NCBI GenBank assembly: GCA_023428425.1
Contig: JAEYYP010000129.1
Location: 1-11,552, forward strand
Reading direction: 5' to 3'
Source: Pseudomonadota bacterium
Lineage (GTDB): Bacteria; Pseudomonadota; Alphaproteobacteria; Rhizobiales; Devosiaceae
Length of the DNA: 11,552 bases
Part shown: piece by piece, positions 1-6,702 of the stretch
Layout of the letters: each line of letters opens with the position of its first letter
How positions within the stretch are numbered: position 1 is the stretch's first letter
Notes under the pieces: generated by a model
Told to the model about the DNA's origin: nothing
What the model saw: the letters and a program-made list of their open reading frames with translations, nothing else
Databases searched by the model: none
Translations under genes and position numbers: made by a program

Positions 1-914
1 CCTTCGATCAGCTTCGGCACGATCTCGAAAAGATCGCCGATGAGAGCGTAATCGGCGATCTTCATGATCGGGGCTTCGGGATCCTTGTTGATGGCGATGA
101 TCTTCTTGGCGCCCTGGATGCCGGCGAGGTGCTGCAGCGCGCCGGAAATGCCGATGGCGATGTAGAGGTCGGGTGCGATGATCTTGCCGGTCTGGCCAAC
201 CTGCCAGTCATTGGGCGCGTAGCCGGCATCGACGGCGGCACGCGTCGCGCCCACGGCTGCGCCGAGAGTGCCGGCGAGGTCGGCGACGAGCGCGAACTTT
301 TCGGCAGACCCGAAGCTCACGCCGCCGGCGACGACGACCTGGGCCGTCGACAGGTCAGGCAGGTCGCCCTCGCTGCGGTGTGCGGCAAGGAACTTGGTCA
401 CGGTGTGCACCGACGGCAGCAGCGGCTCGATGGGCGCGGCGTTTCCGGAGGCCGCAGGACGGAAGGCGGAGGCGCGCACGGTGAGCAGGTGCTTCGGCTG
501 CCCGGACGAGACCGTCTCGACAGCATTGCCGGCGTAGATCGGGCGGTCGAACCGGGTCGGGCCGTGAATGGCGATGACGTCGGTGACCGGCATGAGGTCC
601 AGCTTCGCGGCCAGCCGGGGGATCAGGTCGCGGCCGGTGGCGGCCGCAGCGGCGACGATGTGGGTGTAGCGTTGGCTCAGCGGCGCGACGAGGCCGACCA
701 GCGCATCGGAGGCGAGGCCGGCCAGCGTGTCGTTGTCGGCGACAAGGACACGACCGACACCGGCGATTTCGGAGGCTTCGGCGGCAACGCGCGAGACGCC
801 CTGTCCGGCGACGAGCACATCGACCGGGCCGAGCTTTTCGGCGGCGGCGACGATGCGGGCGGTGGCGGGGGAGAGGTGGCCGAGATCGTGTTCGGCCAGA
901 ACGAGGACGGCCAT
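1..914 (-). CDS. etfA: Electron transfer flavoprotein alpha subunit (C-terminus cut by window edge)
   Basis: This is the FAD-binding large subunit of the electron transfer flavoprotein, which accepts electrons from acyl-CoA and other flavin dehydrogenases and delivers them to ETF:ubiquinone oxidoreductase. The frame starts at ATG 914-912 and stays open to base 1, giving 304 full codons; the family is about 305-320 residues, so only a few codons are missing. The C-terminal FAD domain is clear: GATRAAVDAG (about 222-231), GQTGK (240-244), GISGALQHLAGI (255-266) and INKDPEAPI, followed by the usual ADYALIGDLFEIVPKL ending. One family motif differs: the usual GGRG before a GSxEKF stretch reads GGVS here (Val at 199). 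The start overlaps the etfB stop by one base (TGATG), so the two subunits are almost certainly translationally coupled. Confidence 0.95.
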   Translation of the reverse strand, partial: MAVLVLAEHDLGHLSPATARIVAAAEKLGPVDVLVAGQGVSRVAAEASEIAGVGRVLVADNDTLAGLASDALVGLVAPLSQRYTHIVAAAAATGRDLIPRLAAKLDLMPVTDVIAIHGPTRFDRPIYAGNAVETVSSGQPKHLLTVRASAFRPAASGNAAPIEPLLPSVHTVTKFLAAHRSEGDLPDLSTAQVVVAGGVSFGSAEKFALVADLAGTLGAAVGATRAAVDAGYAPNDWQVGQTGKIIAPDLYIAIGISGALQHLAGIQGAKKIIAINKDPEAPIMKIADYALIGDLFEIVPKLIE

Positions 915-1672
915 CAGAGCGCCTCCAGCTCGGAGAATTCGGACTTCAGCGCAGCGATCAGGTCGTCGGTGCTGCCGACCTGCCTGCCGCCGGGGCGCTC
1001 GGCCGGCGGGCTGACCTTCTCGACCGTGAGCCGCGGCGTGATGTCGACGCCGAATTCGGCGACCGGACGGACGGCGAGCGGCTTGCTTCGCGCCTTCATC
1101 ACCATGGGAAGCGCGGCGTTGCGCGGCTCGTTGAGGCGCAGATCGGCCGTTACGACGGCCGGGAGCGGCAGGCTGATGGTGGCGCGGCCGTAGTCGACCT
1201 CGCGGGTGACCTCGAGACGGCCGTCGGCCACCTTGATCTCGGACGCGAAGGTTGCCTGTGGCCACTCCAGCAGGCCGGCGAGCATCTGGCCGACGTGGTT
1301 CGAATCGTCGTCGACGGCCTGCTTGCCCAGCAGCACCAGGTCCGGCGCTTCCTCTGCAACCACCGCCCGCAGGAGCTTTGCGACCGCCAGCGTCTCCACG
1401 CGGGCGTCCGTTTCGATGAGGATGCCGCCATGCGCGCCCATGGCGAGGGCGGTGAGGATGACGTCGGTCGCCTGCTTCGGGCCGATCGAGACCACGACGA
1501 TCTCGGCGGCGGCACCCGCCTCGACGAGCCGGACGGCCGCTTCCACGGCATGCTTGTCGAAGGGGTTCATCGACATGCGCACATTGGCGGTTTCGACGCC
1601 CGTACCATCTGGCTTCACCCGCACGCGCACGGCGTGATCGACCACGCGCTTGACGGCAACGAGGATTTTCAT
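914..1672 (-). CDS. etfB: Electron transfer flavoprotein beta subunit
   Basis: This is the small subunit of ETF, which binds AMP and carries the loop that docks onto partner dehydrogenases. I chose ATG 1672-1670, giving 252 residues, which matches the family length. This start begins MKILVAVKRVVD, the typical N-terminus, and has an AGGAGGA ribosome binding site four bases upstream; an in-frame ATG further upstream would add 17 residues unlike the family. Visible motifs are MNPFDKHAVEAA (35-46), LLGKQAVDDDSNHVGQMLA (114-132, nucleotide-binding region) and LPAVVTADLRLNEPRNAALP (170-189). L189 sits where the recognition loop of known ETFs carries the leucine anchor, followed by VMKARSKP. It is the first gene of an etfB-etfA operon, probably transcribed from the 1673-1840 divergent region. 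Confidence 0.96.
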   Translation of the reverse strand: MKILVAVKRVVDHAVRVRVKPDGTGVETANVRMSMNPFDKHAVEAAVRLVEAGAAAEIVVVSIGPKQATDVILTALAMGAHGGILIETDARVETLAVAKLLRAVVAEEAPDLVLLGKQAVDDDSNHVGQMLAGLLEWPQATFASEIKVADGRLEVTREVDYGRATISLPLPAVVTADLRLNEPRNAALPMVMKARSKPLAVRPVAEFGVDITPRLTVEKVSPPAERPGGRQVGSTDDLIAALKSEFSELEAL

Positions 1673-1840
1673 CGTGTCCTCCTGAGTTGCGCGGTCTTTC
1701 CCAGAAATGCGGCGGGCGGGCAAGTTCGGGGGGAGAAAATCCGCCTAATGCCTGCACCACAAGGAGAAACGCTTGCTTGCCGGGTTGACCCTCCCCGGAC
1801 CGACCGGCACAGTGACGACTTAACATCACCAGAGCCTGAT
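1673..1840. promoter_or_regulatory. Divergent intergenic region between etfBA and the M20 amidohydrolase
   Basis: The 168 bases lie between two divergent gene starts, so they should hold at least one promoter for each side. On the plus strand a TTGACC at 1785-1790 resembles a -35 element, but the sequence about 17 bases downstream (CACAGT) is a poor -10 element, so the assignment is weak. On the minus strand TTGTGG followed 16 bases later by ATTTTC is a similarly weak candidate. I see no clear operator palindrome. No coding frame with family resemblance occurs here. Confidence 0.4.
1677..1683 (-). promoter_or_regulatory. Ribosome binding site of etfB
   Basis: On the minus strand this reads AGGAGGA followed by CACG and the ATG at 1672. 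It is close to the full anti-Shine-Dalgarno complement at a good distance, and it decides the etfB start in favour of the MKILVAV N-terminus. Confidence 0.85.
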
Positions 1841-3001
1841 ATGCCCGTCATAAACCGCATCGCCGAGTTCTCCGAAGAGATCGTCGGCTGGCGTCACGAT
1901 TTCCATGCCCACCCCGAAACGCTGTACGATGTGCACCGCACCGCCGCGCGGGTCGCCGAACTGCTACGGTCGTTCGGTGTCGACGAGGTGGTCGAGGGAA
2001 TCGGGCAGACCGGGGTCGTCGGGGTGATCAAGGGGCGCGGGCCGGGCCGCAATATCGGGCTCCGCGCCGACATGGACGCGCTGCCCATCGTCGAGCGCAG
2101 CGGCAAGCCGCATGCCAGCACGGTACCCGGCAAGATGCACGCCTGCGGCCATGACGGGCACACCGCCATGCTGCTGGGCGCAGCGAAGTATCTCGCCGAG
2201 ACCCGCAACTTCGACGGCAACGCGGTGGTGATCTTCCAGCCGGCCGAAGAAGGCGGCGCGGGGGGCAAGGCAATGGTCGACGACGGACTGATGGAGCGCT
2301 TCGAGATCACCCGGGTGTTCGGCATGCACAACATGCCGGGCATCCCCAAGGGCAGCTTCGCGACGCGCGCCGGCGGCATCATGGCGGCGAGCGACAGGTT
2401 CGACATCGTCATCGAGGGCAAGGGCGGGCACGCGGCGCGCCCGCAGCACGCGGTGGACCCGCTGGCGATCGCGGCGCAGCTGATCGTCACCCTGCAGACG
2501 CTGGTGTCGCGCAATGTCGATCCGATGCGCTCGGCCGTACTGTCGGTCACCATGTTCCACGCCGGCGACGCCTTCAACATCATCCCCCAGCGCGTCGAGC
2601 TGGCCGGAACCGTGCGGACGCTCGACGAGGACGTCCGCGGGCTGATGGAGGAGCGGCTGAAGTCGGTAACGCTGGGTGTCGTATCGGCGCTCGGGGGCAA
2701 GGCGGCGGTCAGCTACCACCGGGGCTACCCGGTGACGGTGAACGATGCGGAGGCCGTGGAGTTTGCCGCGGGCATCGCCGCTTCGGTGGCCGGCGAGGAG
2801 CGCGTCGACGCCAGCACGGACCCGTCGATGGGCGGCGAGGATTTCTCCTACATGCTGCAGGCACGGCCGGGGGCGTTCATCTTCCTCGGCACCGGCGATG
2901 GGCCGGAACTGCATTCGGACACGTATGACTTCAACGACGATGTTATCCCGGTGGGGGTGAGCTACTGGGTGCGGCTGGTCGAGGGCGCGTCGGCGTCGTA
3001 A
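1841..3001 (+). CDS. M20 family (subfamily M20D-like) metallo-amidohydrolase
   Basis: This is a 386-residue cytoplasmic zinc- or manganese-type amidohydrolase of the family that includes hippurate hydrolase, N-acyl-amino-acid amidohydrolases and IAA-amino-acid hydrolases. The N-terminal signature is WRHDFHAHPET (17-27). The metal site follows the M20D pattern: C102 and H104 in HACGHDGHTAM, E137 in QPAEEGG (with E136 as likely catalytic base), H163 in GMHNMPG and H358 in ELHSD. The lid or dimerisation domain begins near 185 and carries GKGGHAARPQHAVDP (193-207). The C-terminal GGEDFSYML (331-339) is typical. Length matches the family. ATG 1841 is chosen because homologous sequence begins there, although no strong ribosome binding site precedes it; the open frame further upstream runs antisense to etfB and is not credible. 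The substrate cannot be told from sequence. Confidence 0.93.
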   Translation: MPVINRIAEFSEEIVGWRHDFHAHPETLYDVHRTAARVAELLRSFGVDEVVEGIGQTGVVGVIKGRGPGRNIGLRADMDALPIVERSGKPHASTVPGKMHACGHDGHTAMLLGAAKYLAETRNFDGNAVVIFQPAEEGGAGGKAMVDDGLMERFEITRVFGMHNMPGIPKGSFATRAGGIMAASDRFDIVIEGKGGHAARPQHAVDPLAIAAQLIVTLQTLVSRNVDPMRSAVLSVTMFHAGDAFNIIPQRVELAGTVRTLDEDVRGLMEERLKSVTLGVVSALGGKAAVSYHRGYPVTVNDAEAVEFAAGIAASVAGEERVDASTDPSMGGEDFSYMLQARPGAFIFLGTGDGPELHSDTYDFNDDVIPVGVSYWVRLVEGASAS

Positions 3002-3002
3002 C

Positions 3003-3015
3003 GGCGCTTCGCGCC
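3003..3015. other. Small hairpin immediately after the amidohydrolase stop
   Basis: GGCGC, a TTC loop and GCGCC form a perfect five-base-pair stem starting two bases after the stop codon. It lacks a T tract, so it is not a classical intrinsic terminator. It may help define the 3' end together with the larger repeat that follows. Confidence 0.35.
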
Positions 3016-3019
3016 TGAG

Positions 3020-3154
3020 CCCTCATCCGGCTGCAACCACCTCCTCCCACAGGGGGAGAAGGCGAACACTCTGCCACTTCCCCCCACAAGTCGGGTACGT
3101 AGCGGTTCCATCGCCTTCTGCCTGTGGGAGAAGGTGGCGGCAGCCGGATGAGGG
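3020..3154. repeat. Large intergenic inverted-repeat element, copy A
   Basis: Two arms of about 45 bases face each other: 3020-3065 and 3111-3154, separated by a 45-base spacer. The outer part, CCCTCATCCGGCTGC, is perfectly inverted; the inner parts differ by a few substitutions and a two-base gap. Each arm also has a smaller self-complementary core built around CTCCCACAGG. The same arm sequence recurs in copy B at 4699-4848, so this is a dispersed palindromic family and not a one-off structure. Such REP- or MITE-like palindromes are common between genes in Hyphomicrobiales. Its position 3' of the amidohydrolase suggests a role, or tolerance, as a transcript end. Confidence 0.85.
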
Positions 3155-3228
3155 TGGTCTCAGGTATCACAGGGCCTAAGCCCATCGGCCGATTTTCCGA
3201 CCGCTCACCACTCCCTAAAGTCCCCGTC

Positions 3229-4284
3229 ATGACTGACTCACCTTCCGCCGTCGTGATTGCGCGCCGGACCATCCTCACCATCCTGATCTCGGCGGCCGGC
3301 GGCGGGCTTGCGGCCGCGCTCGGGCTGCCGGCTGGGTGGCTGATGGGTGGAGCGCTGGCCGTGGCCATCGCCGCGCTATCGGGGGTGAAGGTGATGCTGC
3401 CGGGCTGGCTGCGCGACATCACCTTCGTCGCGACCGGGCTGTCCATGGGCGCCTCGGTGGCGCGGGACTCGGTGGCGATGATGATCCAGTGGCCAGTGAC
3501 GCTTGCCGGGCTGGTGCTCGAGCTCATCCTCATCATCTCGATCACCGGCTACGTGCTGAGGAAGTTCTTCGGGCTCGACCGGGGCACGGCCTATCTCAGC
3601 TCGTTTCCGGGGCACCTGAGCTTCGTGATGTCGATCGCCGCGGCGGGCGTGGGCGACAGCCGGCAGATCGTCATCATCCAGGTGATCCGCATCCTGCTGC
3701 TGACCATCTGCGTGCCGATCGGGGCGCTGTTCCTGCCGATCGGGCATTTCGACGGACCCGTCGCCACGGCCACGCCGATGGAGGTGACGACGCTGCTGCC
3801 GGTGGCCATCGGCTGCGCCGTCGCCGGGTTCATCCTGACGAAGCTGCGGGCGCCGGCCGGCTATGTGCTCGGCGCCATGGCGTTCTCGATCGCCGCCAAG
3901 CTCGCCGGCTGGTTCGAGGGGCAGATACCGCCGCTGCTGCTCACCGCCACCTTCATCATGGTGGGCGCCATGATCGGCGTGCGCTTCAACGGCATCACCC
4001 GGCAGGAGTTCTGGCGGGCGGCGAAGGGCGGACTGGTGGGCACCGCCATCACGGTCGCGATCAGCACCACGGTGGTATTGGCGATCACCCCGCTGGTAGC
4101 GATGCCGTTCGGGCAGATCTGGCTCGGCCTGTCGCCGGGCGGGCTCGAGGGGATGGGGGCGCTCGGTATCGCGCTGGGGTTCGATACGGCGTTCATCGCC
4201 GCGCACCATGTCAGCCGGCTGTTGCTGCTGACCTTCGCCATTCCGGCCGTGACCATGCTGGTGCGGGAAAAGCCGAAGCCGTAG
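3229..4284 (+). CDS. AbrB-type duplicated integral membrane protein (PF05145-like)
   Basis: This is a very hydrophobic protein of 351 residues with about nine or ten predicted membrane segments. Two halves are related, as in the membrane AbrB duplication family: GWLMGGALAVAIAALSG (36-52) with a following GLSMGASV segment is matched by GYVLGAMAFSIAAKLAG (211-227) with GAMIGVRF. Likewise SSFPGHLSFVM...QVIRILLLTICVP (124-163) is matched by LSPGGLEGMG...HHVSRLLLLTFAIP (301-339). Databases often call members 'AbrB family transcriptional regulator' or 'ammonia monooxygenase', but nothing here resembles the DNA-binding AbrB fold; a transporter or membrane regulator is more plausible and the substrate is unknown. 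I chose ATG 3229 (MTDSPSAVV) because frames starting further upstream run into repeat copy A. No good ribosome binding site is visible. Confidence 0.85.
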   Translation: MTDSPSAVVIARRTILTILISAAGGGLAAALGLPAGWLMGGALAVAIAALSGVKVMLPGWLRDITFVATGLSMGASVARDSVAMMIQWPVTLAGLVLELILIISITGYVLRKFFGLDRGTAYLSSFPGHLSFVMSIAAAGVGDSRQIVIIQVIRILLLTICVPIGALFLPIGHFDGPVATATPMEVTTLLPVAIGCAVAGFILTKLRAPAGYVLGAMAFSIAAKLAGWFEGQIPPLLLTATFIMVGAMIGVRFNGITRQEFWRAAKGGLVGTAITVAISTTVVLAITPLVAMPFGQIWLGLSPGGLEGMGALGIALGFDTAFIAAHHVSRLLLLTFAIPAVTMLVREKPKP

Positions 4285-4350
4285 GCGTGCTCATTGTCTC
4301 GCCGGAATCATCGACTTATCTACGGCGACAACGACTATCGGAGTGCCGCC

Positions 4351-4671
4351 ATGTTCCGCCGCCTGATCCTGCCGCTCTGCGCCGTGGCGCTGCTCGTACA
4401 GCCAGCATGGGCACAGGGTCGCGCTCGCTGCGATGCCGACGATAACAGGCCGGGGCTGCACATCGAGTTCAGTTTCTCGGGCGGCAACGTGAAGCGCGAC
4501 AGCGAGACCGACAAGCAAATCTGGAAGATGCAGCTCAAGCAGCGCGGCATCGAGGCACGAGATGTGACCCGTACCGATGACGGCTGCCTCGAAGTGTTCG
4601 TGCAGAACCCGGACGGCTCGTGGAACACGCAGTACTACGACGAGAAGACGTTCAGGCTGGTGCAGGACTGA
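4351..4671 (+). CDS. Small secreted or periplasmic protein of unknown function
   Basis: This 106-residue protein has a clear Sec signal peptide: MFRR, a hydrophobic core LILPLCAVALLV (5-16) and a likely signal peptidase I site after A21 (AWA|QG). The mature part of about 85 residues is polar and carries exactly two cysteines, C27 and C79, which could form a disulfide. I do not recognise a family. The middle part (IEFSFSGGNVKRD, then KQIWKMQLKQRGIEARDVTR) and the end (EVFVQNPDGSWNTQYYDEKTFRLV) read like a compact alpha-beta domain, resembling small PepSY-like periplasmic proteins only in outline. ATG 4351 has GGAG seven bases upstream and gives the signal peptide directly at the N-terminus. 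The gene lies 66 bases after the membrane protein gene and ends 27 bases before repeat copy B. Confidence 0.75.
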   Translation: MFRRLILPLCAVALLVQPAWAQGRARCDADDNRPGLHIEFSFSGGNVKRDSETDKQIWKMQLKQRGIEARDVTRTDDGCLEVFVQNPDGSWNTQYYDEKTFRLVQD

Positions 4672-4698
4672 GGGGGCCCCGACGCGGAACACTCGGCC

Positions 4699-4848
4699 AC
4701 CCCTCATCCGCCCTTCGGGCACCTTCTCCCACAAGGGGAGAAGGCGAGCACTCGGCGGTCTCCCCTCACTAACCGCGACACGAGCGCCGTCCTCCCAGCA
4801 TCGCCTTCTCCCCTTGTGGGAGAAGGTGGCGGCAGCCGGATGAGGGGT
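4699..4848. repeat. Large intergenic inverted-repeat element, copy B
   Basis: The arms are 4699-4747 and 4801-4848, with a 53-base spacer. The inner 27 or so bases, CACCTTCTCCCACAAGGGG and on to AGAAGGCGA, are perfectly inverted. The outer part matches at ACCCCTCATCCG, while bases 4711-4720 have diverged to CCCTTCGGGC. Each arm can fold alone as CTTCTCCC-ACAA-GGGGAGAAG. Arms are nearly identical to copy A, and even the spacers look related. It sits between the convergent ends of the small secreted protein gene and the alpha-glucosidase gene, so it could serve both as a bidirectional terminator. The stretch from 4672 to 4875 holds no gene. Confidence 0.87.
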
Positions 4849-4875
4849 CGGCAACACGCTCTAGGCTGAGCAACC

Positions 4876-6531
4876 TTACCGCTTCCGTCGTCCGCCGAAG
4901 GTCGGGGTCACGTCGCCGGTCGGCAGGAAGGCGAAGCCGTTGCCGGCGAGGGTGAGCTTCGACTTCTTCATCTCCGCGCCCTGTGAAAGGTCGAGCGGGG
5001 CAATACCCTCGGCCCCGGTCAGCGTTACCGTGATCGGGTCGGCGGAAAGGTTGAAGAGAGCGGTGATGGCTTCATTGCTGGACTTCGAGCCGAAGCGGCG
5101 GAAGGCGAGCAGTGGCTCGGCGACCTTGAAGAACTCGATGTCGCCGTCGGTCAGCACCGGGTGCGCCCTGCGGAAGGCGATCATGGCGCGGTAGAAGTGC
5201 AGCGTCGAGGCCGGGTCGGCTTCCTGCCGGGCGACGCTGAGAGCGGAGTGCTCGGGCTTCACCGGCAGCCAGGGCTTCCCCTCCGAAAAGCCGTTGGGCG
5301 CTGCGCCCTCATCCCAAGGCATGGGCGTGCGGCAGCCGTCGCGACCTTTGTATTCGGGCCAGAAGCGGATGCCGGGCGGGTCGGTGAGTTCCTCGAACAG
5401 CAGGTCAGCCTCGGGCAGGCCCAGTTCCTCGCCCTGATAGAGGCAGATGGAACCCTTGAAGCTCAACAGCATGGCGGCGGCCTGGCGGGAGAGCGCGGCC
5501 CGATCCGTGGAATGGGGGAGCCAGCGCGAGACGTGGCGGTTCACGTCGTGGTTGGAGAAGGCCCAGCAGGGCCAGCCATTGGGCGCGTGCGCGAAGAACT
5601 TGCGCTGCTTCTCGCGGAAGTGCTCGGCGGTGAACTCGTTGCCCAGCATGTCGAAGGTGTAGGCCATGTGCAGCTTGTCGCCCCCGGAGGTGTATTCCTC
5701 CATCAACTGCATACCCTTGTGGCTGTCGCCGATCTCGCCGACCGTGGTGCGGTCCTCGAACTCGTCGAGCAGGGTGCGGATGCGCTTCAGGAACGCGACG
5801 TTCTCTGGCTGGCTCTTGCCGTACCGGTGCTCCTGCATGTCGTAGGGGTTCACTGCGTAGGGCAGGTGTTTCGGGCGCCTGGCGGGCGGATTGTTGCGCA
5901 GGAGCTTGTCGTGGAAGTAGTAGTTCACCGTGTCGAGGCGGAAGCCATCGACGCCGCGCTCGAGCCAGAAGCGCAGCACATCGAGCAGAGCGTCCTGCAC
6001 TTCCGGGTTGTGGAAGTTGAGGTCCGGCTGCGAGGTCAGGAAGTTGTGGAAGTAGTACTGCCCGCGGGAGGGATTCCACTCCCACGCGCGACCGCCGAAC
6101 ACCGACGGCCAGTTGTTGGGTGGCGAGCCATCCTTCTTGGGGTCGGCCCAGACATACCAGTCAGCGCGGGCGTTGGTGCGGCTGAGGCGCGACTCGCGGA
6201 ACCACGGGTGCTGGTCGGAGGAGTGCGAGATCACCTGGTCGATGATCACCTTGAGGCCAAGCGCGTGGGCGCGTTTGACGAGGTCGTCGAAATCCTCGAG
6301 GCTGCCGAAGAGGCGGTCGACTTCCTTGTAGTCGGAAACGTCGTAGCCCATGTCGGCCTGCGGCGACTGGTTGATCGGCGAGAGCCAGATCGCATCGACG
6401 CCGAGGCTGGCGATGTGATCGAGCCGGCGCATGATGCCGGGCAGGTCCCCTACCCCGTCGCCGTTGGTATCCTGGAATGAGCGCGGATAGACCTGATAGA
6501 TCACCGCGCCGCGCCACCACTCAGCCGTCAT
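4876..6531 (-). CDS. GH13 alpha-glucosidase (alpha-amylase superfamily)
   Basis: This 551-residue cytoplasmic glycoside hydrolase of family GH13 should release glucose from small alpha-glucosides. It has the calcium-type loop DTNGDGVGD (21-29), region I DQVISH (98-103), region II GFRLDTVN with nucleophile D200, region III VGEIGD with acid/base E266 and region IV SNHDVN with D329. All catalytic residues are present. The residue after the nucleophile is Thr201; in characterised relatives, threonine here goes with alpha-1,4 preference and valine with alpha-1,6 (oligo-1,6-glucosidase). No signal peptide is visible. ATG 6531 gives MTAEWWRGAVIYQVYPRSFQ, the standard family start, with GGAG six bases upstream; a 38-residue upstream extension lacks family features and enters intergenic sequence. 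It lies 171 bases after the short-chain dehydrogenase on the same strand. Confidence 0.95.
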   Translation of the reverse strand: MTAEWWRGAVIYQVYPRSFQDTNGDGVGDLPGIMRRLDHIASLGVDAIWLSPINQSPQADMGYDVSDYKEVDRLFGSLEDFDDLVKRAHALGLKVIIDQVISHSSDQHPWFRESRLSRTNARADWYVWADPKKDGSPPNNWPSVFGGRAWEWNPSRGQYYFHNFLTSQPDLNFHNPEVQDALLDVLRFWLERGVDGFRLDTVNYYFHDKLLRNNPPARRPKHLPYAVNPYDMQEHRYGKSQPENVAFLKRIRTLLDEFEDRTTVGEIGDSHKGMQLMEEYTSGGDKLHMAYTFDMLGNEFTAEHFREKQRKFFAHAPNGWPCWAFSNHDVNRHVSRWLPHSTDRAALSRQAAAMLLSFKGSICLYQGEELGLPEADLLFEELTDPPGIRFWPEYKGRDGCRTPMPWDEGAAPNGFSEGKPWLPVKPEHSALSVARQEADPASTLHFYRAMIAFRRAHPVLTDGDIEFFKVAEPLLAFRRFGSKSSNEAITALFNLSADPITVTLTGAEGIAPLDLSQGAEMKKSKLTLAGNGFAFLPTGDVTPTFGGRRKR

Positions 6532-6637
6532 TGCCGTCTCCGCCGGTTTGATGCGCCGCGAGTGTTGCGGCGCATCGGACGGAAACGCAAATCCTTTGAC
6601 GGCAAGGCAGGTTCCCGGTCGCTGCGATGCTGACCGG

Positions 6638-6688
6638 CCCCTCACCCGACCGCAGCGCGGCCACCCTCTTCCCCAAAGGCGCGAGGGG
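6638..6688. repeat. Possible degraded palindromic repeat element
   Basis: The segment begins CCCCTC and ends GAGGGG and contains CACCCGACCGCAGCGCGG and CACCCTCTTCCCC, wording close to repeat copies A and B and to a palindrome type common in Hyphomicrobiales intergenic DNA. Only one arm is evident and the fold is imperfect. It lies in the 171-base gap between the short-chain dehydrogenase stop and the alpha-glucosidase start, where I see no gene. Confidence 0.4.
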
Positions 6689-6702
6689 ATGCGCCGAACA
6701 GG

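Noticed and set aside
129..1193. Long plus-strand open frame of 354 codons
   Set aside because: It lies antisense to etfA and etfB and has the arginine/glycine-rich makeup of a shadow frame in high-GC DNA; the minus-strand proteins have unmistakable family motifs.
1295..1840. N-terminal extension of the amidohydrolase frame by about 180 codons
   Set aside because: It runs antisense to etfB and through the promoter region, with no family similarity; the protein starts naturally at ATG 1841.
1964..2914. Minus-strand 316-codon frame opposite the amidohydrolase
   Set aside because: It is a high-GC shadow rich in H, R and A, while the plus strand carries all M20 metal ligands.
3020..3154. Classical Rho-independent terminator
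   Set aside because: The stem is strong, but no T tract follows on either strand and the same sequence recurs as a dispersed repeat.
3336..4445. Plus-strand 369-codon frame overlapping the membrane protein gene
   Set aside because: Composition is Arg/Gly/Asp/His repeats typical of a frame-shifted reading of a membrane protein gene; the other frame shows the duplicated AbrB pattern.
4291..4857. Minus-strand 188-codon frame over the small secreted protein and repeat B
   Set aside because: It consists of antisense and repeat sequence. The plus-strand frame has a ribosome binding site and signal peptide.
5161..6480. Plus-strand 439-codon frame opposite the alpha-glucosidase
   Set aside because: It is a shadow of the GH13 gene, which has all four conserved regions on the minus strand.
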